The notes: a model not told the origin generated them from the letters alone. A stretch of DNA of 64,000 nucleotides from Flavobacteriales bacterium (GCA_016717225.1 JADKGB010000033.1:1-64000); one strand, 5' to 3'; numbered from the stretch's first letter, positions 36,885 to 45,359 are shown. Translations and numbers: made by a program.

Positions 36885-38925
36885 CGGAGGGATCCGCGCA
36901 TTACCGGTGGGCATCAGCCTGCCGGTGGTCATTGTTTTTGCCATTTTCTCGTTGATGCCCTATTCCGTCATGACCGGCCAGTGGCCTTTGGGCATCCGTC
37001 AGAATGAAGTGGAGTTCTTTCAGCGATGGTGCGATCATCGGCCGGGTCAGAATGTGGTCGACCACACGGAAAGGTTCGATCTGGACAGCGCTGGAACATG
37101 CGCCGATGCGGAGGATCCGGATAGACATTGGCGCCACTTCTCCGCTTCTGGATATTCGGACAGTGCGCGAGTTCAGCGAATGAGCAATGTGGATGGTGGA
37201 TGGATGATCGACTTTCCAGAGGACCGGTTGTTCCGTTCTCAACGCAGCATCACCTTGATACCGGCGAATGCCGCATCCATCCGAGCCCGGTTCGCACAAT
37301 TGGTTGCGGATCAGAATGGCCTGTTGACCCCGGAGGTCGGATTCATCCGGTTGTTTTCCTGTGGCCGGGAGCTGGGTGTTTTCACAAAGGAAGAGCGTAT
37401 AACGAGCGAGTTCCTAGAAAAGAACGGCCTGGCGGATGCATCCTTGATCGGTGAGCCAACGATACATGGTGCGCCGCAACGGGAAGCGCAGGACCGTACG
37501 TTGTTGGCTGCGTTCGAAGGCGATCCACTGCGTATGGACAGTGTTGCAGCTTCCACCTTGGCGTTGTTACGCTGCACCGGCGAGCGATCCGATGCTTCCA
37601 CCACCGTTCTGGCATTCGATCGATCCACGGGCCGCTTGTTGCCATTGCACAGGGCCCCACAGATGGGTGATGATCCTCTTTTTGCTGACGCGAAGGATGA
37701 AGGTTTCGCGACCTATCTCGCTTCACCCGCATCCACAGGTCGTGTCCATGTACTGGCCGAGCGACTGCAGCGTGATAGTGCAAAATGGGCAGCGCAATTC
37801 TCGGCCGTCGAAGAGTTGTGGGCACCAGCCTTGGCCAAAGGGGCGAGCATCGCATTTGTAAAGGCCCGGTTGGAAAGCGAACGATCGGCGTTCATGGAAA
37901 AGCTGTTCCACCCTGAGCCAGAGAAGGTATTCGGCATCGCCGAGGCCCCAGCCAGTGCGAACCAGACAGCCAGGGTCACTGAAAAATGGACTCCTGGTTG
38001 AAACCGTTCGCTCAAGGAGACACGATCCGCTTCGTGCGCGGCAAGTACCTGATCGATCACGACATCGTGGTGCCAAGAGGCATGTCGGTTATCCTTGAGA
38101 AGGGTTCGCGGTTCACGATCGCATCAGGTCGAAGTTTGTTGATCAACGGACCACTGACCGTTCAAGGCACAGGTGTGAATCCTGTTTTCATACGTCCGCA
38201 GGATGAAGGGTTGCCTTATGGCGTGATCGCGGTGCACGGGAATGGCCGAACAGTGTGCGATATCCGCGGTGTGCGAATGAGCGGGGGCAGCACCGCGTGG
38301 TTGGCCGATCGATACCATAGCGGTATGCTCACCTTTATGGATTGCCAAGTATCCTTGGAGAATTGTACGATCGGTGGATCGAAAGGGGAGGATGCGGTAA
38401 ACGTTAAACGCGGCTCGATCCAAATGTTGGACTGCTCGTTCGAAGAAGGTCAGGACGACCTGGTGGATATAGATCGTTCAACAGGCGCGGGTCCGTGGTT
38501 GCACCTTCACCGGTCGAACAGGTGGTGATAGTACATCCGTGAACGGTGATGGCCTTGACGCAAGCGGTTCACACCTGTTGGTGCAGGATTGTCTTTTTGT
38601 CGGTTTGCGTGATAAGGGAGTGAGCATCGGCGAATCGAGCCAGGTTTTTTCCAAGGATTGTACATTCCGGAATAACGGCTTGGCCATAGCGGTAAAAGAC
38701 CTTTCCATCGCACATGCTGACGGAAATGCGTTCATTGGCAATCGCATCGTGTTCGGTGTCTATCAAAAGAAACCTGTGTTCGGTGGTGGGGTTCTTACCG
38801 TGTACAACAACACGTTGGAGGGGAACGGTCAGGAACGAGAAGTGGACAGCCGTAGCAAGATCGTTTCTTCCGGGAAGGTGGATGAAAAAGTGGAGGAAGC
38901 GTTCAATGTGACCGAGGATCGATAA
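36862..38925 (+). pseudogene. CotH-like protein with C-terminal beta-helix, two frameshifts
   Basis: The start ATG at 36862 gives a basic N-terminus and membrane anchor (GISLPVVIVFAIFSLMPYSV). A CotH-like region follows (GFIRLFSCGRELGVFTKEER, TSEFLEKNGLADASLIGEPT) to about 37985. The frame shifts at an A5 run (37982-37986) and continues as DSWLKPFAQGDTIRFVRGKY, entering a right-handed beta-helix (GDTIRFV, MSVILEKGSRFTIASGRSLL, DCQVSLENCTIGGSKGEDAV). It shifts again at GGG (38489-38491) into GDGLDASGSHLLVQDCLFVG and ends at 38925. Restoring one A and removing one G gives one protein of about 685 residues. Its last 45 residues are duplicated at 43.3 kb. Confidence 0.72.
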
Positions 38926-39051
38926 GCACTGGGCCGAGACGGTATCGACATTCAGTACCGCCACCGGCGGTTCCTGTATCGCTCAGGTCGGGTCACTAGG
39001 TCAACGACAGCCGGAGGAGCACCCACAGCCAAAAGCCTTTCCGCCGGGCCT

Positions 39052-39074
39052 GCCCCGGAGGCCCCATCCGGGGC
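39052..39074. terminator. GC-rich hairpin after the CotH-like genes
   Basis: GCCCCGGA (39052-39059) pairs with TCCGGGGC (39067-39074) across a 7-base loop, 127 bases after the CotH-like stop. No U-tract follows, so termination is only a guess. The rest of the 38926-39231 interval holds a duplicated GGCGGCGGCCT motif and no gene. Confidence 0.4.
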
Positions 39075-39164
39075 GGCGGCCTGTAAGAGAAGCGCTGACT
39101 TCCTGACCAAGAGCCCATCCTGCGAGGCGGCGGCCTAAGAACCTTTACCCCCGAACGCGAAAAA

Positions 39165-39184
39165 CCCCGGTCGAGGAACCGGGG
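39165..39184 (-). terminator. Terminator of the Fn3 gene
   Basis: CCCCGGT (39165-39171) pairs with ACCGGGG (39178-39184). On the minus strand the stem is followed by a TTTTTCG tract, as expected for an intrinsic terminator 50-70 bases after the Fn3 stop codon. Confidence 0.7.
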
Positions 39185-39210
39185 CTTTCGCTTGAAGAAG
39201 AGATGCCTGT

Positions 39211-39230
39211 CAGGCTGAGCCTGTCGAAGC
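39211..39230. repeat. Widespread REP-like motif (GCTTCGACAGGCTCAGCCTG)
   Basis: The minus strand reads GCTTCGACAGGCTCAGCCTG, containing the palindrome CAGGCT-C-AGCCTG. This short sequence is familiar as a scattered intergenic repeat in many bacterial genomes. It lies immediately past the Fn3 gene's stop codon. Confidence 0.6.
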
Positions 39231-39231
39231 C

Positions 39232-39852
39232 TCAGGCAGCGCGGCCCAACACCGGGTCGCAGGTAGCGCCTTGGCCGGCGGTGCCGAAAGCGCTTACGCG
39301 GTAGAAGTACTGCTTGAAGGGCTCCAGGTTGCCGTCCATGAAGCGCACGCGGCTGGTGGTGGTCACCGTTTTCCAGTTGGCTTCGATCTCGGGGTCCTTC
39401 TCGCAGCGTTCCAGCTTGTAGGTGAGGGCGCCGTGCGAAGTTCTCCAGCGCACTTCGGCCTGGCCGGTCAGGGGGCCCGCAAGCACCTTGAGGTTCCCCG
39501 GTGCCGCAGGCAGGCCCACGAGCACGTGTTGTTTGGCCATTTCGAAACCGCTGCTGGCAAGGATGGTCGCATCACCGTTGGCGGTGGTGCGCACATAATT
39601 GCCTGTCCTCGTAAGGAGGGACTGCACGTCCTTGGTAAGGGCGTTGCGGATCTCCCTGCTCAACTTGCTTCCGTCCGTGGCGTCCTCGATCGCCTGGGCG
39701 TAAGCGTCCGCCACTGCTTGCATGTTCACCAAAGTCTCCGGCGGGTTGGGGAGTTTGGCGTTTCCGGTGAGCTTCTGGATCACGTTGTTCAACAACGCCC
39801 AGAGGGCTACCGGGACTTTCTTGAAGAGAGCGAGTGTAATGTTCGCTTTCAT
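39232..39852 (-). CDS. Small fibronectin type III domain protein
   Basis: A 206-residue protein from ATG 39852; an ATG at 39939 would add 29 residues, but MKANITLALFKKVPV is the form I associate with this family. The N-terminal half is helical (NMQAVADAYAQAIEDATDGS, LTKDVQSLLTRTGNYVRTTA). The C-terminal half (about 120-200) is one Fn3 domain (LPAAPGNLKVLAGPLTGQAE, VRWRTSHGALTYKLERCEKD, FKQYFYRVSAFGTAGQG). There is no signal peptide or sorting tail, so it may be cytoplasmic. Homologues occur in many Bacteroidota, often in several copies and without known function. The 22-bp repeat array lies upstream. Confidence 0.8.
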   Translation of the reverse strand: MKANITLALFKKVPVALWALLNNVIQKLTGNAKLPNPPETLVNMQAVADAYAQAIEDATDGSKLSREIRNALTKDVQSLLTRTGNYVRTTANGDATILASSGFEMAKQHVLVGLPAAPGNLKVLAGPLTGQAEVRWRTSHGALTYKLERCEKDPEIEANWKTVTTTSRVRFMDGNLEPFKQYFYRVSAFGTAGQGATCDPVLGRAA

Positions 39853-40129
39853 GGTGTTGGGCCTTGTTATCCGGTAGGGCCCAGCCGGAGTTAATTTGGT
39901 TATGACGGTTGCAACGGGCCCTTTTTTCGTTTCGTTCATGATGGCGAGATAGCGGGCCGTTATTATCGCAATAGCGATACGCGCGATGGTCTAGAACGCG
40001 CGCTCCTGCTGCGAACAGCCCCTTCAGTATCGCACAGGAAATATGTTATCGCCAGGAAAATACGGGCGTATGAACGCCTGTTCGAGCTTGAAGACGGCGA
40101 ATAGTGAGGTGAACAGGGATCACGGCCGA

Positions 40130-40530
40130 GGTCGTACGTGACTGCGCGGGAGCTTGTACCCGGCTGTGAGCGGGAGCGTACGTGCCCGAGGAGGACCGTA
40201 TGTGCCCTCGACTACGATCGTGCCCATGGTACGCCGTATGTGCCCTGGGTACGCCCGTACTTGCGCAGGATACGACCGTATGGCCGTCCAGTGCGGTCGT
40301 ACCCGTTCCGGAGTACGACCGTATCTGGCCTCCGGTGCGGTCAAGCTGCTCTCCGTGTGGCCCTACTTCCCCATAGGGTACGACCGTATGTGCCCTCGAG
40401 TACGACCGTACTTGCCCATGAGTACGACCGTATGTGCCGAGCAGTGCGCCGCACTTGCGCCAGCGATGCGCCCTTATGTTCCCTCAGTATGGTCGCGCGC
40501 GTCCTCCACTATGGTCACCCCCGACATGGA
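40130..40530. repeat. Degenerate 22-bp tandem repeat array, about 18-19 units
   Basis: Units start with a GACCGTATGTGCCC-type core and end in GAGTAC or a variant. The best copies start at 40382, 40404, 40426, 40448 and 40470, exactly 22 bases apart; others (40193, 40232, 40252, 40273, 40294, 40317, 40491, 40513) are 17-22 bases apart. There are no spacers between units. The period is not a multiple of three, and several frames stay open only because the unit lacks stops, so it is unlikely to be coding. Two helical turns per unit would place cores on the same DNA face. It fills the gap between the Fn3 gene and the XRE regulator gene. Confidence 0.85.
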
Positions 40531-40624
40531 GGTTGGTCGGCTTGCCATTGACGCTGGGGCACATCGGGTGAGCGATGCGCGCCCCCGCCTGCCAAGAATG
40601 CACCCCTGTATATAAGGTATACCC

Positions 40625-40918
40625 CTAAGGTGCTCCGCTCTCCGGGGCAGCTTGGCCGCGTACGGTGTCAGGAGGCTGCTGCGGGTTGAAGCTGATGGCG
40701 ATGCTGTGGAGCTTGCCCGGGTGCTTCACCACTTCCTCCAAGCTGGTGCCCAAGGCGCGCAGCATGTCCTCCACTTCGTGGAAGCCGGGGTCCCTTTTGT
40801 CCTTGAGCACGGTGCTCATCCACGACTGGCTGCGCTGCACCACGGCGGCCAATGCCTCTTGGGTCATGCCCTGCTGCTTGCACAAGCACTCCAGGCGTTG
40901 TCCGATCCATTTGTCCAT
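40625..40918 (-). CDS. XRE-family helix-turn-helix regulator
   Basis: A 97-residue protein. The HTH_3 domain covers residues 5-62: IGQRLECLCKQQGMTQEALA, AVVQRSQSWMSTVLKDKRDP, FHEVEDMLRALGTSLEEVVK. The C-terminal ~30 residues are a Pro/Gln-rich tail. It is transcribed toward the 22-bp array. Three palindromes lie 20-102 bases upstream of the start, consistent with autoregulation. Fn3 and XRE genes lie on the same strand, separated only by the array. Confidence 0.88.
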   Translation of the reverse strand: MDKWIGQRLECLCKQQGMTQEALAAVVQRSQSWMSTVLKDKRDPGFHEVEDMLRALGTSLEEVVKHPGKLHSIAISFNPQQPPDTVRGQAAPESGAP

Positions 40919-40937
40919 GGGTTTCCGGTTTGTCGCA

Positions 40938-41020
40938 CGCCGTGGTACACGGCGAGTGAGGTTTCGGATGGCGAATCAAAAACGGGTACCGAACCCGTGC
41001 AATACCCGGTTCAGGGTATT
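40938..41020. promoter_or_regulatory. Three palindromes upstream of the XRE gene (candidate operators)
   Basis: CGCCGTG-GTA-CACGGCG is at 40938-40954, ACGGGT-ACCGA-ACCCGT at 40982-40998, and AATACCC-GGTTCA-GGGTATT at 41001-41020. The second and third share a GAACC/GGTTC core. Their position just ahead of the XRE gene suggests binding sites for it. The third could alternatively be a plus-strand terminator because TTT follows it. Confidence 0.55.
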
Positions 41021-41094
41021 TTTGGGTCCCTCAGGCACAGCTTGCTGCATGCTTGATGATCATTAGCGATCACGGCCACTGATCGCGAGGGCGG

Positions 41095-41180
41095 CGGAAG
41101 GGGCCAGGTTGCAGGACATCATCCGCGACCTGAAGAAGTACACGAGCAAGCAGGTGATCAAGGCCATCGAGGAGCATCGC
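41095..41180 (+). pseudogene. Remnant of an IS200/RAYT-like transposase
   Basis: Forward-frame codons 41109-41180 read LQDIIRDLKKYTSKQVIKAI-EEH, the conserved C-terminal helix found in many Bacteroidota IS200/REP-associated transposases. No catalytic HxH part is present upstream and the frame ends soon after. It is a fossil of a second transposase unrelated in position to the intact one at 42.5 kb. The remainder of 41021-41361 shows no gene. Confidence 0.6.
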
Positions 41181-41361
41181 GACATAATAGGGATACTCGT
41201 ATTCCTCTGTTCGCCTTGGTAGCTCCTAGGTCAATTCGCGAACAAGGTCTCTCCGGCCATCATTACTTATGAACCGATCCGTCGAATTCGGCATTTCTGG
41301 AGTATATCGTACAAAAGTGATGGTCGTAGCGCACCAACCTACACTGAGCTGATTCCTTCAA

Positions 41362-42356
41362 TGAAGTCTAAAACTTACTTTCTTCCGCTCTCTCTTTTGC
41401 TGTTGTGCGCCATCCAATTGCGTGGGCAAAATCTGGTGCCGAACCCAAGTTTTGAGGAATATACACTTTGTCCCGATGAATGGGCACAAGTGGACAGAGC
41501 AACTGGCTGGTATGCGCCATCCATCTCTAACGTCGCCTGATTTTTTCCATCTGTGTGCACCAGCGGGTAACCACATGGCCGTGCCGCAAATGCTGCGGGC
41601 TACCAGAACCCGGCCACTGTTAGCGGATATGGAGGGGTAGTAACTTATTGGGGCGATCCAAACTTTATCAAAGAGGTAATGGCGATCCAACTGTTGGACA
41701 CACTTTCCGTTGGAGTTCCTGTGCACCTTATCGTTCAAAAACGGCATGTGGTGGAGACGGAAATCGGATCGGTGCTTCGAATCAATTGAGTGTGCAGGGT
41801 GTTGGGATGCGTTTCTCTACTGTACCCGAAATGGACCTGTTTTCACCATTCAATGAAGCTGCTGTTTGGCTTCAAAATGTGCAAACAGACACCTCTGCGT
41901 GGACCACAGTTTCAGGTTGGTACACGCCCGATAGTGCATACACTTTTTTGCAGATCGGTAATTTTTTCGCCGATTCTCTCTTAACACCAGTAACGGTGTT
42001 TCCCAATAGTGAAGTCGCTACCGCTTATGCTTTTATAGACGATGTCTGCGTCACGTACGACTCGACCCCATGTGATTTCTCACTGGCTGTAGCAACGGTA
42101 ACAACAGAGACCTTCGGCGTATTTCCGAATCCATCCTTCGGCTACTCGTTCATCACCCTTCCATCCCACATTAGCGGGCCATGGGAAGGTGAGCTTTTAG
42201 ATGCATCTGGCCGTCTTGTTCGATTCGTTGGTAGTACCTGCAGGTGTTTTGCGCATGTCGCTTCCACTCGCCATCTACCAACAGGTGTTATTACCTGTCA
42301 TTGAAACAACCGCGATGGCCGGAAAGACCATCAAACTAATTCGAATTAACCCCTAA
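41362..42356 (+). pseudogene. T9SS cargo protein gene with several frameshifts
   Basis: From ATG 41362 a signal peptide (YFLPLSLLLLCAIQLRGQ) leads into NLVPNPSFEEYTLCPDEWAQ and TGWYAPS, then a shift to SPDFFHLCAPAGNHMAVPQ, then GGVVTYWGDPNFIKEVMAIQ. A later frame reads SNQLSVQGVGMRFSTVPEMD and AYAFIDDVCVTYDS. The sorting tail starts as FGVFPNPSFGYSFITL and, after more shifts, ends with AGKTIKLIRINP at 42356. This is the domain plan of a common Bacteroidota secreted protein with an N-terminal lectin-like beta domain. At least four frame changes are required. Confidence 0.68.
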
Positions 42357-42357
42357 T

Positions 42358-42581
42358 AATCCAAGGTCGCGAGAAAACGCAGATTTCCTTTTCAATTTTC
42401 ATTGGCTTGCTCTTCGCGACCATAGGACATTCTGCCTCCGGGCAGTGGTTAACCGGTGCAGGATACGGCTACTTTGGCACCAGGCACTACGATCACCAAT
42501 GTTGGTAATACTGCCGACAGTGGTGGTTCTTTGCTAACGGTCGACGGTGCCGCACTGGCGAACGGCGAAACCTTTTCCTCC
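42358..42581 (+). pseudogene. 5' fragment of a secreted protein, cut by the RAYT element
   Basis: Forward reading gives a signal-peptide-like stretch (TQISFSIFIGLLFATIGHSA) followed by SGQWLTGAG, then after one shift DTATLAPGTTITNVGNTADS and GSLLTVDGAALANGETFSS up to the REP at 42582. No clear ATG was found. The sequence has the low-complexity, Thr/Gly-rich style of surface proteins. It ends exactly where the inverted repeat of the transposase unit starts. Confidence 0.5.
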
Positions 42582-43183
42582 CGCAGGTCTCCGCCTCCGG
42601 GACCCTGCGTTCTCGTCACTTTGTGCCAAACCACATCATAGCGTTCAATCGGCGCAGGTGAGTCCGAGTCTCGCAGATAGAAGGCCATGCTCGAATGTGG
42701 ATAGTCGATCGCGTTGTCCACGAGCGACCATTTTCCGGATACGGGATTCGCATGCATGTAGTGGAGTTTCTGTTCGATCATGGCCTCGTCAAAACACTCA
42801 CGGATATCTGATGAAGTCGTGAATACACGATGCGCCTGACCGCGGGCGCGGTCACTTGGGCGAACAGCCTCTTGTAGTTGTGTGAGCATGTCAAGTTCCC
42901 CTTTCTCAGAGAGGCGGTTAATGATATCGTAGGCCAAGAAGCGCTTGGCATTCGCCAACAGAGCATTGATCGATGGCCCGGATGGTGCAAGGAGCAGCAG
43001 ATGCACATGGTTCGGCATGATCACATATCCCAGCGTGCGGAAACCCTTACCTCGAGCCAAATGCATCCAGGTATACAGGCGGTCATAGCTGTTGGTCAAC
43101 TGAAAAAGAGGCAACCAAGCCCAGCACGTGAAGGTGCAGAAGAACACGGCTCCATCGCTTCTCTGTAGCGTTCGCACGGACAT
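42449..43183 (-). CDS. REP-associated tyrosine transposase (Y1_Tnp)
   Basis: A 244-residue reading frame from ATG 43183. The Y1_Tnp core is recognisable: FFCTFTCWAWLPLFQLTNSY, GYVIMPNHVHLLLL with the metal-binding H-V-H, then IREC-FDEAMIEQKLHYMHAN with the expected tyrosine neighbourhood, and a C-terminal WSLVDNAIDYPHSSMAFYL. A catalytic Tyr in this class nicks single-stranded DNA at REP hairpins. The frame reads through the left REP, so the last ~60 residues (from about TQGPGGGDLR) come from the REP and the antisense of the interrupted gene and are probably not native. The reading frame is intact. Confidence 0.88.
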   Translation of the reverse strand: MSVRTLQRSDGAVFFCTFTCWAWLPLFQLTNSYDRLYTWMHLARGKGFRTLGYVIMPNHVHLLLLAPSGPSINALLANAKRFLAYDIINRLSEKGELDMLTQLQEAVRPSDRARGQAHRVFTTSSDIRECFDEAMIEQKLHYMHANPVSGKWSLVDNAIDYPHSSMAFYLRDSDSPAPIERYDVVWHKVTRTQGPGGGDLREEKVSPFASAAPSTVSKEPPLSAVLPTLVIVVPGAKVAVSCTG

Positions 43184-43240
43184 GGGGGTAAAGTTGGGGT
43201 GCTTTGTTGAAGCGCAGGGTCCCGAGGCGGAGACCCTGCG
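42582..43240. mobile_element. RAYT transposase unit bracketed by inverted REP palindromes
   Basis: The left REP is at 42582-42609 and the right REP, inverted, at 43213-43240. The right copy is a perfect hairpin, CGCAGGGTC with complement GACCCTGCG and a 10-base GC-rich loop; the left copy differs only by G/C-run length changes. Between them lies one IS200-like tyrosine transposase on the minus strand. The unit is 659 bp. The similarity of the two ends extends a few bases outward (TCCTC). This is the arrangement expected of a REP-associated tyrosine transposase. Confidence 0.8.
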
Positions 43241-43386
43241 GAGGAGTAGGATTACTTACGGTGTACAAGAACTCGTTCGAAGGGAATGGCAAGGAACGAG
43301 AGGTGGATAGCCTGAGCAAGATCGTTTCTTCCGAGAAGGTTGAGGAAAAAGTGGAGAAGGCGTTCAGCTTGACCAAAGGCCAATAA
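43241..43386 (+). pseudogene. Duplicated 3' end of the CotH/beta-helix gene
   Basis: The forward frame reads LLTVYKNSFEGNGKEREVDS and KIVSSEKVEEKVEKAFSLTK up to TAA at 43386. The end of the CotH-like gene (38790-38925) reads VLTVYNNTLEGNGQEREVDS and KIVSSGKVDEKVEEAFNVTE. The nucleotide sequences are also close. Similarity begins right beside the right REP, so the 5' part is missing. This is a paralogue remnant truncated at the transposase unit. Confidence 0.75.
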
Positions 43387-43512
43387 TCAGGCATCCAACG
43401 GCCCGATAAGCCGGTTGAACGAGATCAGACCCTTGTTCAGGAACCGCAGATATCTTCCGCACCTTTTCACCGTAAGAGGGGGCGTAATGAACCTTGTGGC
43501 TTACATATCGGT

Positions 43513-44604
43513 GTGCTCCGTACTGCTGTAATTGCAGTATTCACGGTGTTTTCTGGAGTTCTTCGGGCGCAGCCTACCCCGATCGAAGAGGTAAGCGCGG
43601 TGGTGGTCTATGGGGATGAGAAGCTTATTGAGGACGAAGAAGCGCTCACGGACGATCGGCTGGCTACACTTCTGGATTCATTGTGCACGCTGGATCCTGC
43701 ACCTCAGGACCTTATCCGTGACTTGCGCCTGTACCAGCGGATCAGGCGCATGGACCAGGGGGAAATGGTATTGCTCATCGATTCGCTCTTTGAACTGGAT
43801 ACAGTGCCTTACGCCTTGGTCAATGAGATCAATCTATATGTTGACCAACAACCCAGTTTGGCAGAAGTGGACCGCAGTTCACTATTGGCGTGGAGCGACG
43901 CGTAAGGCAGCCAGGTAACGAGATCTATGGCGAATGGAATACAGTTAATCCGAACGCCTACGGCCCTGAGCTCTCAGCCAAGGATACAGTCTTGCAACTT
44001 CAGCTCACTGACCTGAATGCCTACTGCGGGTTCAGCATGCCGGTGCCACCTGTTGTTACGAGCAGGTTCGGTTGGCGCAAGGGAAGGGCCCACAACGGTG
44101 TCGATCTTGATCTCGAAGTGTGGGATACGGTGTGCTCCGCATTCCCAGGTGTGGTGCGTTTTGCAGCACCGTTCGGTGGTTTTGGGCGATTGGTCGTGGT
44201 GCGGCACTACAATGGGTTCGAGACGTTCTATGCACACTTGCACCGTATCACGGTGAAAGAGGGCGATGAAGTGGATGAGGGCCAACTCGTTGGTCTTGGT
44301 GGCAGTAGCGGGCATAGCACAGGCAGGCATTTGCATTTCGAAACACGTTTCAAGGGGATCCCCATTGATCCTGCGCATATCATCGATCTTGTCAATGGTG
44401 AATTGTTGTGCGACACACTTGTGCTCAAGCGCACCCGTTCCTCGTTCGCGGCCTACCCCAAAGGCACCCGATTCCATACTGTTGTAAAAGGTGAGCATCT
44501 TAGCACCATCGCGAACGAATATGGAGTGCCGCTCGACATCCTATGCACACTGAACGGCCTTTGCTCCGGTCTGCCGCTTACGAGTGGGCCAAAAGTTGAT
44601 GGTT
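43513..44604 (+). pseudogene. M23 peptidase with LysM domain, frameshifted
   Basis: GTG 43513 opens a signal peptide (VLRTAVIAVFTVFSGVLRAQ). A helical N-terminal segment follows, then a shift near 43900 into the frame carrying the M23 domain: RFGWRKGRAHNGVDLDLEVW (His and Asp zinc ligands), YNGFETFYAHLHRITVKEGD and TGRHLHFETRFKG. A LysM follows (HTVVKGEHLSTIANEYGVPL). The end is lost in a further shift near 44583, probably SGQKLMV. If functional, it would be a peptidoglycan endopeptidase or a divisome activator of the EnvC/NlpD type. Domain identity is secure; reading-frame integrity is not. Confidence 0.75.
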
Positions 44605-45359
44605 CTTCCGACCGACCGAACCGAACGATTCGCTCAGGTTCCGCCCAAGGCCGATCGCGTTTTTTTGACCTTCTTCCTGAATGCCGGGTCCGCGGCGCAA
44701 GCGGGCATCAAGTTGTTCGGTATTCAAGCCAAACCGGTTATCCCGTTCGGATTCTTCGATCCAATAACGCGCTTGAAGGGTGGAGCGATCACCGGTAGTT
44801 TCGAGCTTACTGGTGGATTCTCATTTGGTATGCTGGTGCGGGCCGGGATCACGCCGAACATCACGTTCGAGACGGGATCAGCAATCGACCGGCGCTTCGA
44901 AATATCCGTGGCGAACGACACCTCCGGATACCGAGCAGAACAAACTACGCTTCATTGGATACGAGATACCCGCGATGGCGTTGGTATTCGTTCGTCTTGG
45001 CGAACGAACTTCGCGAACAACGCCATTGGGTTCAGTTTGGACATGTATCCAAGTGACGCAGAAGTGGTGCTCGATGAAGCACGGTGTATTTGGCGCGCAC
45101 CAATTGGGCCCAGTTCGGCGTGGTCGGGAACATTGGTGCGGAATACCGAACACGCAAAAGCGGCACGACGATTTGGGCGCCACATTTCACAGGGCCTTTC
45201 GGCAACATGGGGCAGGCAGAGGTGCGTTGGGACGATCGCGGTTTCACCGAGACGTTGATAAAAGGTGGCATTGGCGGGAGTTATTTGACCGCATCTGCGC
45301 TATTTCTTCCATAGCGATCCGGATGGATACCCGAAAACGCGCGAAAAAGAAGAAGGAGT
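44599..45359 (+). pseudogene. Outer-membrane beta-barrel protein, frameshifted
   Basis: In order through different forward frames: FLTFFLNAGSAAQAGIKLFG (secretion signal), IQAKPVIPFGFFDPITRLKG, ITGSFELTGGFSFGMLVRAG, then LRFIGYEIPAMALVFVRLGE, ANNAIGFSLDMYPSD, FGVVGNIGAEYRTRKSGT, then GQAEVRWDDRGFTETLIKGG and YFFHSDPDGYPKTREKEE. Alternating hydrophobic strands and the aromatic-rich repeats fit a small beta-barrel of about 245 residues. The start codon is uncertain; the T7 run near 44665 is a likely indel site. No specific family is recognised. Confidence 0.55.

Noticed and set aside
40130..40530. CRISPR array
   Set aside because: Units are directly adjacent without unique spacers, are too degenerate, and no cas gene is near.
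40154..40615. A 153-codon frame across the 22-bp array with RPYVPS-like repeats
   Set aside because: Several frames on both strands are open here because the repeat unit lacks stop codons, and a 22-base period cannot keep a peptide repeat in frame. No start context or family match is seen.
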